NCBI RefSeq assembly: GCF_000502835.1
Contig: NZ_AYVL01000005.1
Span: 267,769 to 331,768, forward strand
DNA: 64,000 nucleotides
Origin: Mesorhizobium sp. LSJC280B00
GTDB taxonomy: Bacteria > Pseudomonadota > Alphaproteobacteria > Rhizobiales > Rhizobiaceae
Direction: 5' to 3'
Of the stretch, positions 38,912-48,526 are shown in pieces. How positions within the stretch are numbered: the stretch's first letter is position 1; every line of letters begins with the position of its first letter. The notes under the pieces were generated by a model that searched no databases, was not told where the DNA came from, and saw nothing but the letters and a program-made list of their open reading frames with translations. The position numbers were made by a program, and so were the translations under genes.

Positions 38912-40297
38912 ATGGAAGCGGACGGCCTGTCCGAATTGACGGGAAGCAGATTTTTGGACGCCTCACGATCGACATATGACCGTCTTCTGAACCGGATTTC
39001 GACGCGCGCCGCGCAAGTCGGCGTGATCGGACTGGGCTATGTCGGGTTGCCGCTGGCGGTCGCGATCGCTCGCGCCGGCTTCCCGGTTTCCGGCTTCGAC
39101 ATCGAAGGCCAGAAGGTCGAGAGCCTGAACAACGGCCAATCCTACATCGAGGCGGTGACGTCGACAGCCCTTGCCGGCCAGGTGGCAAGCGGACGGTTCC
39201 GCGCCACTGCGGATTTTGCCGAACTGGCCGTCTGCGATGTCATCATCATCTGCGTTCCGACGCCACTGACGAAACACCGCGAGCCGGATCTCTCCTTTGT
39301 CAGGAACACGGCAGGCAACATCGCGAAGCATCTGCGTCTCGGCCAGCTGATCGTGCTGGAATCGACCACCTATCCCGGCACCACCGACGACGTGATCAAG
39401 CCCATCCTGGAAAAAACCGGCTTGCAGTCGAGGACAGACTTCTTCCTCGGCTTCTCGCCCGAACGCGAGGATCCCGGCAACCGCAGCTTTGAGGTCGCGA
39501 CAATCCCCAAGGTCGTGGCAGGGGACGGCATTGAAGCGGCAACGCTCGTGCAGGCTTTCTACCAGGGCGTGGTCAAGACCGTCGTTCCAGTTTCCACCAC
39601 GGCGACCGCCGAGGCGGTCAAGCTGACGGAAAACATCTTCCGCTCGGTCAACATAGCCCTCGTCAACGAGTTGAAGGTCGTGCTCGGGGCGATGGGAATC
39701 GACATCTGGGAGGTGATCGAGGCGGCAAAGACCAAGCCCTTCGGCTACATGCCTTTCTATCCTGGCCCTGGACTTGGTGGGCACTGCGTTCCGATCGATC
39801 CCTTCTACCTGACGTGGAAGGCTCGCGAATACGAACTGCCGACCCGCTTCATCGAGCTGGCGGCAGAGATCAACACGGCCATGCCGCGTCATGTGGTCGA
39901 TGAACTGGCGAAGGCGCTGGACCGGCGCTGCGGCAAGGCGCTCAGCCGCTCGCGCATTCTCATCATCGGGCTCGCCTATAAGAAGAATGTGCCCGACATC
40001 CGCGAAAGCCCCTCATTGCGGCTCATTGAACTCATCGAGGAATGGGGCGGCAAGGCGGAATTCCACGATCCGCATGTTGCCGAAATCCCGGGCACACGGG
40101 AGCATATGGCGATCAAGGGGCGTCGCTCGGTCGAATTGACCGAGGTGGCCTTGAAGGATTTCGACGCTGTCGTCGTTGCGACCGACCACGACGCGATCGA
40201 CTATCAGGCGATCGCGGATCACGCTCTACTGATCGTCGACACACGCAATATTTTTGGCCGCCTCGGGCTAGCCCGAGAGGCGGTGGTGAAGGCCTGA
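38912..40297 (+). CDS. Nucleotide-sugar 6-dehydrogenase (UDP-GlcNAc/UDP-Glc dehydrogenase family)
   Basis: 461 residues. It oxidises C6 of a UDP-hexose to the uronate in two NAD+-dependent steps. Features: Rossmann motif VGVIGLGYVGLPLAVAIA; VPTPLTKHREPDLSF; LESTTYPGTT; the catalytic-cysteine loop PGPGLGGHCVPIDPFYL; and the C-terminal UDP-binding domain with LIIGLAYKKNVPDIRESPS. The sequence is nearer WbpA/TviB-type UDP-HexNAc dehydrogenases than Ugd. The start is uncertain: TTG 38891, GTG 38900 and ATG 38912 are in frame; I use ATG. It supplies an acidic sugar precursor, fitting an exopolysaccharide role for the cluster. Confidence 0.88.
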   Translation: MEADGLSELTGSRFLDASRSTYDRLLNRISTRAAQVGVIGLGYVGLPLAVAIARAGFPVSGFDIEGQKVESLNNGQSYIEAVTSTALAGQVASGRFRATADFAELAVCDVIIICVPTPLTKHREPDLSFVRNTAGNIAKHLRLGQLIVLESTTYPGTTDDVIKPILEKTGLQSRTDFFLGFSPEREDPGNRSFEVATIPKVVAGDGIEAATLVQAFYQGVVKTVVPVSTTATAEAVKLTENIFRSVNIALVNELKVVLGAMGIDIWEVIEAAKTKPFGYMPFYPGPGLGGHCVPIDPFYLTWKAREYELPTRFIELAAEINTAMPRHVVDELAKALDRRCGKALSRSRILIIGLAYKKNVPDIRESPSLRLIELIEEWGGKAEFHDPHVAEIPGTREHMAIKGRRSVELTEVALKDFDAVVVATDHDAIDYQAIADHALLIVDTRNIFGRLGLAREAVVKA

Positions 40298-40342
40298 CGG
40301 CGTCCGAGCCGGCGAATTTGTGCAAGGAGATTTCGAGATAGC

Positions 40343-41683
40343 ATGAGCACAGCGCAAGCAGAAATTTCTGCCATTCTCATGGATAAGGTTGCCGATTGGC
40401 TGACCCAATCGGCGTTGGCGGGCGACGACCTGGAAACATTGGTAAGGGGCTTTTGTGAACGGCTGGCTGCTGCCGGCCTGCCGTTGAAGCGGGTGCATTT
40501 GAGCTTTTCGATGCTTCATCCGCTTTATGACGCGCTCGGCTTCACCTGGCTCCGCGGCCAGGGCCTGGAAGTGGAAGGCTTCCGCAAGGAGAACGGCGTT
40601 CATTCCGACAGATTCCTGACCAGCCCATACTACCATCTGCTCAGCCACAAGCTCGACCATCTGCGGCGCCGGCTCGACCCGTCGGTGCCGTCGGAATTTC
40701 CTGTTTTCGATGACCTCAAGCTGATGGGCGTCACCGATTACATGGCTTTCGTCCATCCCTTCAGCGGCAACACCAGTCAGGGCATGATCGGGTCTTGGTC
40801 CACCGACAGTGCTGCAGGCTTCAGCGACAGCATGATTTCGGCGCTGCTGCGCATCCAGAACCATCTCGCTATCGCAACCAAGATGGCGGTGCTCACCAAG
40901 CTTGCCGACAACATGATGACCACTTATCTCGGCGGCGACGCCGGCAGGCGCGTGCTCGACGGCCAGATCAAGCGCGGCGAGGGTGATACAATCCGGGCGG
41001 CACTGGTCATGGGCGACATGCGCGGGTCGTCAAGACTTGCCGAAACCTCCGGCCGCGAAGTCTATATCGATACGCTGAACCAGTTTTTCGACGCCGCTGC
41101 TGCACCTTTCAATCGCAAGGGCGGGCAGATCATGAGTTTCATAGGTGATGGCTTCATTGCCGTCTACCCTTGCGCAAGGCACCGTTCACAGTCCGAGATC
41201 GCCTGCCAGGCTGCTCTTGCAGCAGCGCACAAGGCCACCGCGCGCATGATGGATCTCAATCTGCGCAGAAAGCAGCAGGGATTGAGCGACATAAACTATG
41301 GTATCGGCCTGCATGTCGGCAATGTGATGTTCGGCAATGTCGGGCTTACCGACCGGCTCACATTCTCTGTCTTCGGTTCGGCTGTAAACGAGGTCCAGCG
41401 CCTCCAGACCCTGACCAAGAAATATCCGCACAGCGTTCTCGCCAGCAAAGACTTCGCCGGCTATTGCGGCGCCAACAACTGGCTGGCGCTCGGCATGGAG
41501 GAACTGGCGGGCATCAGGCAGAAGCTAACGGTGCTTTCACCCGATTTGTCGGGTGCTCTCTCGCTCGACGAAGACGGTGCGCTGGAGCCGATTTACGACC
41601 GAATATCGGACGCCGAGCAGGTCATGCTGCTTCATCGCAATGCCGCGCGGCCGTCCGCGGGCGACCCGAGGAAGCTCCAGTAA
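40343..41683 (+). CDS. Class III adenylate/guanylate cyclase with N-terminal sensory domain
   Basis: 446 residues. The N-terminal half (about 1-200) is a PAS/GAF-like or quorum-regulator-like sensing region (FTWLRGQGLEVEGFRKENG, DYMAFVHPFSGNTSQGMI). The C-terminal catalytic domain shows ALVMGDMRGSSRLAE and MSFIGDGFIAVY with both metal-binding Asp, GLHVGNVMFGNVG, and the transition-state Asn/Arg in FGSAVNEVQRL. It is soluble, with no membrane segments. AAGGAG lies rather far upstream of the ATG. It follows the UDP-sugar dehydrogenase by 45 bases, probably in one transcript. Confidence 0.88.
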   Translation: MSTAQAEISAILMDKVADWLTQSALAGDDLETLVRGFCERLAAAGLPLKRVHLSFSMLHPLYDALGFTWLRGQGLEVEGFRKENGVHSDRFLTSPYYHLLSHKLDHLRRRLDPSVPSEFPVFDDLKLMGVTDYMAFVHPFSGNTSQGMIGSWSTDSAAGFSDSMISALLRIQNHLAIATKMAVLTKLADNMMTTYLGGDAGRRVLDGQIKRGEGDTIRAALVMGDMRGSSRLAETSGREVYIDTLNQFFDAAAAPFNRKGGQIMSFIGDGFIAVYPCARHRSQSEIACQAALAAAHKATARMMDLNLRRKQQGLSDINYGIGLHVGNVMFGNVGLTDRLTFSVFGSAVNEVQRLQTLTKKYPHSVLASKDFAGYCGANNWLALGMEELAGIRQKLTVLSPDLSGALSLDEDGALEPIYDRISDAEQVMLLHRNAARPSAGDPRKLQ

Positions 41684-41832
41684 CCGCCACGATCTGATCC
41701 GAACGCGTTTGGTATGCAGTCCGGTCGCCGGTTCCGCCAGGGAACTGGGGACTGTTCGAATCCAAGTTGCTCTAGGCTGGCAATGCGCTAGTCTCGCCTT
41801 CTGGACCTGCCAGAGTGGGGGCTGGTGTGAGA

Positions 41833-43728
41833 ATGAATTTGGGCGTTGATCTGCTGCGGATCGAGGATGTTGGCATCTCTTTTGCCATTATAGGGGGACC
41901 GTTGCATGCCGTCAGGCGTGCAAATCTTCGCGTCCTGCCCGGCAAGGTTACTGCGCTTGTGGGCGAGTCCGGTTCCGGAAAATCGGTTCTTAGCCAGGCA
42001 GTGATGGGCATTTTGCCGAACACAGCCCATGTTCGCGGGCGTATCCTGTTTTCCGATCCTGAAAAGCCCGGCACGACGCAGGATATCCTGCAGATGCCGC
42101 GTGACGGACCCGAAATCCGGGCGTTGAGAGGCAGCCGCATAGGCAAAATATTTCAGGAGCCGATGACATCACTGTCGCCGCTGCATACGATCGGCAATCA
42201 GGTGAGCGAATCCCTGCAGATTCATACGCCCATGGCTTGGGTGGAGCGCAAGGCGCGGACCAAGGAAATGCTCGGACTTGTCGGCTTTCCCAACCCCAAG
42301 CGCGCCTATGACATGTATCCCTTTGAACTTTCGGGAGGATTGCGTCAACGCGCCATGATCGCCATGGCGCTTATCTGCCGGCCCGCGCTGTTGATCGCCG
42401 ACGAGCCGACGACGGCGTTGGACGTCACCATCCAGGCGCAAATCCTGCAATTGCTGCGCGAGCTTCAGACGAAGCTGAACATGGCGATGCTGCTGATCAC
42501 GCACGACCTTGGCGTAGTCGCCAACGTCGCCGACGAGGTGGTGGTCATGTACCATGGCGAGATCATGGAAGCGGGACCTGTGGAGGCGATATTCCGCCGG
42601 CCGGGCCACCCTTACCTGAAGGGCCTGATGGCAGCCGTTCCGCATTTCGACCTGAAGCCCGGCGAAAGGCTAAAGGCGCTCCGCGAGGTGCCGGTGAATG
42701 TCGGGAACCTGCTCGGCAAGCAGACGGCGCCGGCATCGAAGGGGCCGGACGACATCCTGCTGTCGGTCAGGGATCTGACAAAGACCTTCACGATCCGCAA
42801 GTCCGGATGGTTCGGCGGAGATCATCAAACCTCTGTTCGCGCCGTGGACGGCGTGAGCTTTGATATCAGGCGGGGTGAGTGCCTGGGTCTTGTCGGCGAA
42901 AGCGGCTCCGGCAAAACCACCGTCAGCAAGATCCTCATGCGGGCTGTCACCCCTACCGGCGGCTCTGTGATCTTCAATGGCCGCGATGGTCCGATCGACG
43001 TCTTGGAAGCCGAGGGAGACGCCCTGCGCATGCTGCGCGCGAAAATCCAGATGGTATTCCAGGATCCGGTTTCGTCGCTTTCACCCCGCATGACGGTGGA
43101 GAACATTTTGAGCGAGCCGCTGGAAATCCATCGACGTGGCAGTGCCGCGTCCCGACTCGCCACGGTCAAGAGCCTGATGCAGGCAATCGGGCTCGACCCG
43201 CGCTTCATAAAGCGTTATCCGCATAGTTTCTCCGGCGGGCAGCGTCAGCGTATCGGCATCGCGCGCGCGTTGGCGCTGGGGCCTGAACTCCTGATCTGCG
43301 ACGAGCCGGTTTCGGCACTCGATGTCTCTGTCCAGGCGCAGATCCTGAACCTTCTGAAGGACCTGCAGAAGGAACTGGGCCTGACCTACCTGTTCATATC
43401 CCACAACCTCGCGGTGGTGGACTACATGGCAGACCGTATCGCGGTGATGTGCGGCGGGCGTATCGTCGAGCTCGCGCCGCGCGAAATTCTGCTTAGGAAA
43501 CCGGTCCACCCCTACACGCGCTCATTGGTCGCCGCAGTACCTTTCCCCGATCTCGACAGGCCGATGGATTTCAAGACGCTGAAACTCAGCGGCGCTTCCG
43601 ACACCAGCGCATGGGGACCGCAATTCCGCGACGAGGGCGACGAGGATATGCTGTCGCCGCTCGATCTTGGCGGCGGCCACCTCGTGCTGGCCCGACGTTC
43701 GGCCGATTTCAGCGAGCTACGCCATTGA
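41833..43728 (+). CDS. Peptide-type ABC transporter, fused double ATP-binding protein
   Basis: 631 residues with two complete nucleotide-binding domains in tandem (DppD-DppF or YejF arrangement). First: [40 protein letters not shown]. Second: [41 protein letters not shown]. The oligopeptide-type C-terminal extension follows each (for example [13 protein letters not shown] and [13 protein letters not shown]). ATG 41833 is preferred over GTG 41815. It heads a four-gene importer operon; the binding-protein gene starts within its stop codon. Confidence 0.93.
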   Translation: MNLGVDLLRIEDVGISFAIIGGPLHAVRRANLRVLPGKVTALVGESGSGKSVLSQAVMGILPNTAHVRGRILFSDPEKPGTTQDILQMPRDGPEIRALRGSRIGKIFQEPMTSLSPLHTIGNQVSESLQIHTPMAWVERKARTKEMLGLVGFPNPKRAYDMYPFELSGGLRQRAMIAMALICRPALLIADEPTTALDVTIQAQILQLLRELQTKLNMAMLLITHDLGVVANVADEVVVMYHGEIMEAGPVEAIFRRPGHPYLKGLMAAVPHFDLKPGERLKALREVPVNVGNLLGKQTAPASKGPDDILLSVRDLTKTFTIRKSGWFGGDHQTSVRAVDGVSFDIRRGECLGLVGESGSGKTTVSKILMRAVTPTGGSVIFNGRDGPIDVLEAEGDALRMLRAKIQMVFQDPVSSLSPRMTVENILSEPLEIHRRGSAASRLATVKSLMQAIGLDPRFIKRYPHSFSGGQRQRIGIARALALGPELLICDEPVSALDVSVQAQILNLLKDLQKELGLTYLFISHNLAVVDYMADRIAVMCGGRIVELAPREILLRKPVHPYTRSLVAAVPFPDLDRPMDFKTLKLSGASDTSAWGPQFRDEGDEDMLSPLDLGGGHLVLARRSADFSELRH

Positions 43729-45623
43729 TCAGCCGGCGCACCGTCCTTGGACTCATGGCTTCGGCATTTCTGCCGGGCACGTTGCGCGCCGGCGACCTGG
43801 AGCCGGAATTTCTTGAGCCGCAGCTGAAGGCCAGAGCGCTGCCGGCACTCGCCGAACGCCTGCCCAAGCGCCCTCGCGCGTTGAATCTCGCCGCGATGGG
43901 CCGGCAGCCCGGCCAATATGGCGGCACGCTGCGCACGATCATCGGCAGCCAGAAAGACATCCGGATGATGACAATCTACGGGTACGCTCGCCTGGTCGGC
44001 TATGACGAAAAGCTTAACCTGCAAGCCGACATTCTCGAAAGTTTCGATGTAGCGGATGATCGTGTCTTCACTTTCAAGATACGAGAAGGACATAAATGGT
44101 CTGACGGTAGCCTGCTGACGTCGGAGGATTTTCGCTATTGCTGGGAAGATGTCTGGCTGAACGATGAGCTTTCGCAAGGCGGGCTCGCCCCGGCCCTGCT
44201 GGCGGACGGCAAGCCGCCACGCTTCGAGATCGTCGATCCGTTGACGGTCCGCTATAGTTGGGATGCGCCCAATCCCGACTTCCTGCCCAAGCTCGCCGCT
44301 GCTTCGCCCCTATCGCTTGTTCTGCCGGCCGCCTATCTCAAGCAGTTCCACAAGAAATACCAAGATCCATTCCGGCTCGCCGGCCTAATGAAGGAGAACC
44401 GGGCCCAGAAATGGACGCTCTTGCATATCCGCATGTCGCGGCAGTATCGCCCGGAGAACCCGGAACTGCCGACGCTCGATCCCTGGCAGAACCGGACCAA
44501 GCCGCCGGCTGAGCAGTTCGTCTTCGAGCGGAACCCGTTCTTTCATCGAATAGACGAGAATGGCCGGCAACTGCCTTATGTCGACCGGATTGTCATGAAT
44601 GTCAGCTCGTCGGCGATCATTTCCGCCAAGACCGGTGCGGGCGAGAGCGACCTGCAAGGCATGGGAATTGACTTCACCGATTACTCCTTCCTGAAGGATG
44701 CGGAGAAGCGCTACCCGGTGAAGATGCATCTCTGGAAACGCACACAAGGTTCGCGGCTGGCGCTGCTGCCCAATCTGAATTGTGCCGACCAGGTGTGGCG
44801 TGGCCTTTTTCGTGACGTGCGCGTGCGCCGCGCACTTTCGCTCGCTGTGGACAGGCGCGAGATCAATTTGGCTGTGTTCTACGGATTGGCGCAGGAAAGT
44901 GCCGATACGGTCCTGCCGGAGAGCCCGCTCTACCGGCCGGAATTCGCGAAAGCCTGGGTCGCCCATGATCCCGACCAGGCCAATGCCCTGCTCGACGAGG
45001 TCGGGCTTCAGGCGCGTGACGATGACGGCCTGCGGATACTCCCCGACGGACGCCCGGCGCAGCTCGTAGTGGAAACGGCCGGCGAAAGCACGCTGGAAAC
45101 CGACGCGCTCGAGCTCATCACCGATCACTGGCGCAAGATCGGCATCGCCCTGTTCATCCGGACTTCGCAGCGCGACATCTTCCGCAGCCGCGCGCTTGGT
45201 GGCCAGATCATGATGTCGATGTGGTCGGGCATCGACAATGGCGTGCCGACCGCCGACATGAACCCCTACCAACTCGCCCCCACCGTCGATGACCAGCTGC
45301 AATGGCCGCTCTGGGGTGCTCACTACTTGTCCCGTGGCAAGGTCGGCGAAGCGCCCGATCTTCCGCCCGTGGTCGAGTTGATGGCTTTACTCAAGCGCTG
45401 GAACGCATCGACCGAAGCCACGGAGCGCGCCGAGATCTGGAATTCAATGCTGTCGATCTATACCGATCAGGTGTTTTCGATCGGCACGGTAAACGGAACG
45501 CATCAGCCGATTCTGGCATCCTCGCGGCTGCGCAATCTGCCTGACAAGGCGCTCTACGGCTACGACCCGACCGCCTATTTCGGTGTCTATATGCCGGATA
45601 CATTCTGGCTTGGAGAGTCCTGA
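43725..45623 (+). CDS. Peptide-type ABC transporter substrate-binding protein, Tat-exported
   Basis: 632 residues from a TTG that overlaps the ATPase stop (TTGA). This start yields [20 protein letters not shown], a twin-arginine signal, whereas the long upstream frame has no signal peptide. Solute-binding family 5 features: DILESFDVADDRVFTFKIRE, GHKWSDGSLLTSEDF and RDVRVRRALSLAVDRREI. At over 600 residues it is large for the family but normal for the YejA/oligopeptide subgroup. It captures peptides or related compounds in the periplasm for the two permeases downstream. Confidence 0.9.
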   Translation: MISRRTVLGLMASAFLPGTLRAGDLEPEFLEPQLKARALPALAERLPKRPRALNLAAMGRQPGQYGGTLRTIIGSQKDIRMMTIYGYARLVGYDEKLNLQADILESFDVADDRVFTFKIREGHKWSDGSLLTSEDFRYCWEDVWLNDELSQGGLAPALLADGKPPRFEIVDPLTVRYSWDAPNPDFLPKLAAASPLSLVLPAAYLKQFHKKYQDPFRLAGLMKENRAQKWTLLHIRMSRQYRPENPELPTLDPWQNRTKPPAEQFVFERNPFFHRIDENGRQLPYVDRIVMNVSSSAIISAKTGAGESDLQGMGIDFTDYSFLKDAEKRYPVKMHLWKRTQGSRLALLPNLNCADQVWRGLFRDVRVRRALSLAVDRREINLAVFYGLAQESADTVLPESPLYRPEFAKAWVAHDPDQANALLDEVGLQARDDDGLRILPDGRPAQLVVETAGESTLETDALELITDHWRKIGIALFIRTSQRDIFRSRALGGQIMMSMWSGIDNGVPTADMNPYQLAPTVDDQLQWPLWGAHYLSRGKVGEAPDLPPVVELMALLKRWNASTEATERAEIWNSMLSIYTDQVFSIGTVNGTHQPILASSRLRNLPDKALYGYDPTAYFGVYMPDTFWLGES

Positions 45624-45625
45624 GC

Positions 45626-46624
45626 GTGCTTCGATATTTTGTCTGGCGTATCGCCGTGATGGTTCCAACGCTGCTGGTCATATCGGCACTGGTGTTCACG
45701 ATCATCGAACTTCCTCCAGGCGACTATTTCGACAGCTATGTTGCCGAGCTTCGGGCTCAAGGCGAAGCGGTGGATTCCGATCGCATCGAGATGATGCGCA
45801 AGGAATATGGTTTCGACAAGCCACCGGTCATTCGCTACTTCTACTGGGTCGGCGGGATGCTGCACGGCGATTTCGGCTATTCCTTCGAATATGAGCTGCC
45901 GGTTCGCGACGTCGTCGGGGACCGAATGTGGCTGACGGTGCTGGTTTCCTTCGTCACGATCATCTTTACCTGGCTCATCGCCTTTCCGATCGGCATGTAC
46001 TCCGCCACGCATCAATACAGCTGGGGCGACTACGGCCTGACTTTCTTCGGCCTTCTCGGCCTTGCGATTCCGAACTTCATGCTGGCGCTGATCCTGATGT
46101 ATTTCGCCAACATCTGGTTCGGCACGTCTATCGGCCATCTCATGGACCAGCAATATCTCGGCGAGCCGATGAGCTGGGCCAAGGCGAAATCGATCCTCGC
46201 CCATCTCTGGATTCCGGTCTTGATCATCGGCACCGGGGGCACGGCAAGCATGATCCGGCGGCTGCGCGCCAATCTGCTCGATGAGCTACATAAGCAATAT
46301 GTCGTGACCGCGCACGCCAAAGGCCTTCATCCCTTCAGGGCGCTGGTCAAATATCCGCTGCGCATGGCGCTCAATTTCTTCATTTCAGATATCGGCTCTA
46401 TCCTGCCGGCCATCATCTCCGGCGCCGAAATCACGGCAATCGTGCTGTCTTTGGAGACGACCGGGCCGATGCTGATCAAGGCGCTGCAAAGCCAGGACAT
46501 GTATCTGGCAGGGTCGTTCCTGATGTTCCTCGCCTTCCTGACGGTCATCGGCGTCCTGATTTCCGACTTGGCGCTGGCGCTACTTGATCCGCGAATTCGT
46601 TTGCAAGGCGGCAGCACCAAATGA
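45626..46624 (+). CDS. Peptide-type ABC transporter permease (DppB/OppB type)
   Basis: 332 residues from a GTG start preceded by GGAGAG. The N-terminal RYFVWRIAVMVPTLLVISAL is the first membrane helix; the periplasmic loop before helix two and GDFGYSFEYELPVRDVV are typical of DppB. The EAA loop is YVVTAHAKGLHPFRALVKYP. It starts two bases after the binding-protein stop and its own stop overlaps the next ATG. Confidence 0.93.
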   Translation: MLRYFVWRIAVMVPTLLVISALVFTIIELPPGDYFDSYVAELRAQGEAVDSDRIEMMRKEYGFDKPPVIRYFYWVGGMLHGDFGYSFEYELPVRDVVGDRMWLTVLVSFVTIIFTWLIAFPIGMYSATHQYSWGDYGLTFFGLLGLAIPNFMLALILMYFANIWFGTSIGHLMDQQYLGEPMSWAKAKSILAHLWIPVLIIGTGGTASMIRRLRANLLDELHKQYVVTAHAKGLHPFRALVKYPLRMALNFFISDIGSILPAIISGAEITAIVLSLETTGPMLIKALQSQDMYLAGSFLMFLAFLTVIGVLISDLALALLDPRIRLQGGSTK

Positions 46625-47802
46625 ACACGCAATCGCCGCTGCCCGCTCCGGGCGCCCCGCTGCAACACTACGTTTCCATTGCGCCCTTTGACCTGGAGTC
46701 GGTCGAGGCGATGACGCCGGAGCAGTCGAAGGTCTTTCAGGCGTCGCAGCTGCGGCTGATGTGGTGGAAATTCCGTCGGCACCGGCTTGCCCTTGTATCC
46801 GGCATATTCCTGGCAGCGCTCTATTTCGGGATACTGATCTGCGAGTTCCTGGCGCCCTACGATCTGCACACGCGCAACATGGACTACATCTATTCGCCGC
46901 CGCAGCGAGTGCACCTGTTCCACAACGGCCAGTTCGTCGGGCCGTTCGTCTATGGCCGCCAGATGACGCTGGATATGGACACGCTCAAGCGGAACTACGT
47001 CGAGAAACAGGATGATGTTCAGCGGATCCGTTTCTTCTGCAAGGGCGACAGTTACCGGTTCTGGGGCCTTATCGAAGGTGACAGGCATTTTGTCTGCCCC
47101 GCCGAAAACGGCCAGCTCTTTCTGGCCGGCACTGACAGGCTGGGGCGCGATGTGCTCTCGCGCATCATCTATGGCGCACGCATTTCACTGACAATCGGCC
47201 TCGTCGGCATCAGTTTCAGCTTCCTGCTCGGCATTGTCATCGGCGGACTGGCCGGCTATCACGGCGGTATCTTCGACCTGATCGTCCAACGGATAATCGA
47301 AGTTCTGCAATCGATCCCCAGCATTCCGCTATGGCTGGCTCTGGCGGCGATCATGCCGATAACCTGGAGTCCGATCCTGATCTATTTCGGCATCACCGTC
47401 ATCCTCGGGCTGCTCGACTGGACCGGACTGGCGCGGGCCGTGCGTTCAAAGCTTCTAGCCTTGCGCGAGGAGGATTACGTTCTGGCCGCGCAATTGATGG
47501 GCGCCAGAAGCAGCCGCATCATCGGGCGGCATCTCATTCCCGGCTTCATGTCGCATCTGATCGCGACGGCGACGATCTCCATACCCGGCATGATCCTGGG
47601 CGAGACGGCGCTGAGCTTCCTCGGGCTCGGCCTGAGGGCGCCGATAACCAGCTGGGGCATCCTGCTCACCGAGGCGCGCAGCGTCAGCGTGATCGCGTTC
47701 TATCCATGGCTGCTTTTGCCGATGCTCCCCGTCGTTCTCGTCATCTTGGCGTTCAACTTCCTCGGCGACGGGTTGCGGGACGCCGCGGACCCCTACAAGT
47801 GA
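46621..47802 (+). CDS. Peptide-type ABC transporter permease (DppC/OppC type)
   Basis: 393 residues. The cytoplasmic N-terminus is followed by LVSGIFLAALYFGILICEFL (first helix), a long periplasmic insertion, and then GTDRLGRDVLSRIIYGARIS, the DppC hallmark. The EAA loop is YVLAAQLMGARSSRIIGRHL. The roughly 80-residue insertion after helix one makes it longer than DppC and resembles the YejE branch. Last gene of the operon. Confidence 0.93.
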   Translation: MNTQSPLPAPGAPLQHYVSIAPFDLESVEAMTPEQSKVFQASQLRLMWWKFRRHRLALVSGIFLAALYFGILICEFLAPYDLHTRNMDYIYSPPQRVHLFHNGQFVGPFVYGRQMTLDMDTLKRNYVEKQDDVQRIRFFCKGDSYRFWGLIEGDRHFVCPAENGQLFLAGTDRLGRDVLSRIIYGARISLTIGLVGISFSFLLGIVIGGLAGYHGGIFDLIVQRIIEVLQSIPSIPLWLALAAIMPITWSPILIYFGITVILGLLDWTGLARAVRSKLLALREEDYVLAAQLMGARSSRIIGRHLIPGFMSHLIATATISIPGMILGETALSFLGLGLRAPITSWGILLTEARSVSVIAFYPWLLLPMLPVVLVILAFNFLGDGLRDAADPYK

Positions 47803-48009
47803 CAGCGCTATTCCGCCGCGCGCAGTGCCGCCGACTCCACCCGTATGATCCTTGTCGGCAACTGTTCGCTTGTTGCAGTGTTCATCGTCCGCCTCTACAC
47901 GCGGCAAGACTCGATCGGGGCTTAACACGTCGGCCTCGGGTTTCAGCCGCGAAACGCTCTGGTCGGGGGCAGTTGATTTCGTGAACTGGTTCTGGACATA
48001 CAATCGCAC
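47803..48009. other. Gap between importer operon and methyltransferase gene
   Basis: 207 bases without a supported gene. TACAAT at 47999-48004 resembles a -10 element and lies only five bases before the next ATG, so a leaderless transcript is conceivable; no matching -35 at standard distance is clear. Confidence 0.3.
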
Positions 48010-48489
48010 ATGAGTCGCCTTGACAGTTTCATCCGGAGGATGACCGCACAGCGCGACATACTTGATCATGTCTGCGCCGAGGTGGCGAAGATGGAGGGGC
48101 CTGTGCTCGAGCTCGGCCTCGGCAATGGCCGGACGTTCCACCATCTGCGCGAGCGCCTGCCCGGACGCCGGATCGTAGCGTTCGACCGCGCACTTGCCGC
48201 ACACGCCAGCTCAATTCCCGAAGCTGAAAACCTCGTGCTCGGCGAAATACGCGAGACGGCGAGCAGGTTCATTGGCATCGACGCCGCTCTTGTTCATGCC
48301 GACATCGGCACCGGCTATGAAGATTGCGATGCAGTGACCTCTACCTGGCTTCCCGATCTGACCGCGCGCCTGCTTCGCGTCGGCGGCATCGCGGTCAGCG
48401 GCACGCCGCTAGATCACCCGCAGTTGCAACGCCTCCCGCCGCCACCTTCGGTTCCCGCCGATCGTTATTTTATCTGTAGGCGCGTGTGA
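48010..48489 (+). CDS. Small class I SAM-dependent methyltransferase-like protein
   Basis: 159 residues. VLELGLGNGRTFHHLRERLP is the SAM-binding motif I, and RIVAFDRALAAHASSIPEAE includes the acidic residue of motif II. The end PPPSVPADRYFICRR is conserved in rhizobial homologues of unknown substrate. The ribosome-binding site is weak. It converges with the DUF5939 cyclase gene 37 bases downstream. Confidence 0.7.
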   Translation: MSRLDSFIRRMTAQRDILDHVCAEVAKMEGPVLELGLGNGRTFHHLRERLPGRRIVAFDRALAAHASSIPEAENLVLGEIRETASRFIGIDAALVHADIGTGYEDCDAVTSTWLPDLTARLLRVGGIAVSGTPLDHPQLQRLPPPPSVPADRYFICRRV

Positions 48490-48526
48490 GGGGCCGGGAC
48501 GAGCCAAATCTTCAGGGGCCAAGCCT

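Noticed and set aside
41741..41768. Second EcfG-type promoter (GGAAC) before the peptide ABC operon
   Set aside because: The distance to the nearest GTT is too long (19 bases) and the -10-like element does not fit.
41833..43728. Assembly artefact joining two separate ATPase genes
   Set aside because: Fused DppD-DppF proteins are normal in peptide importers and both halves have complete motifs.
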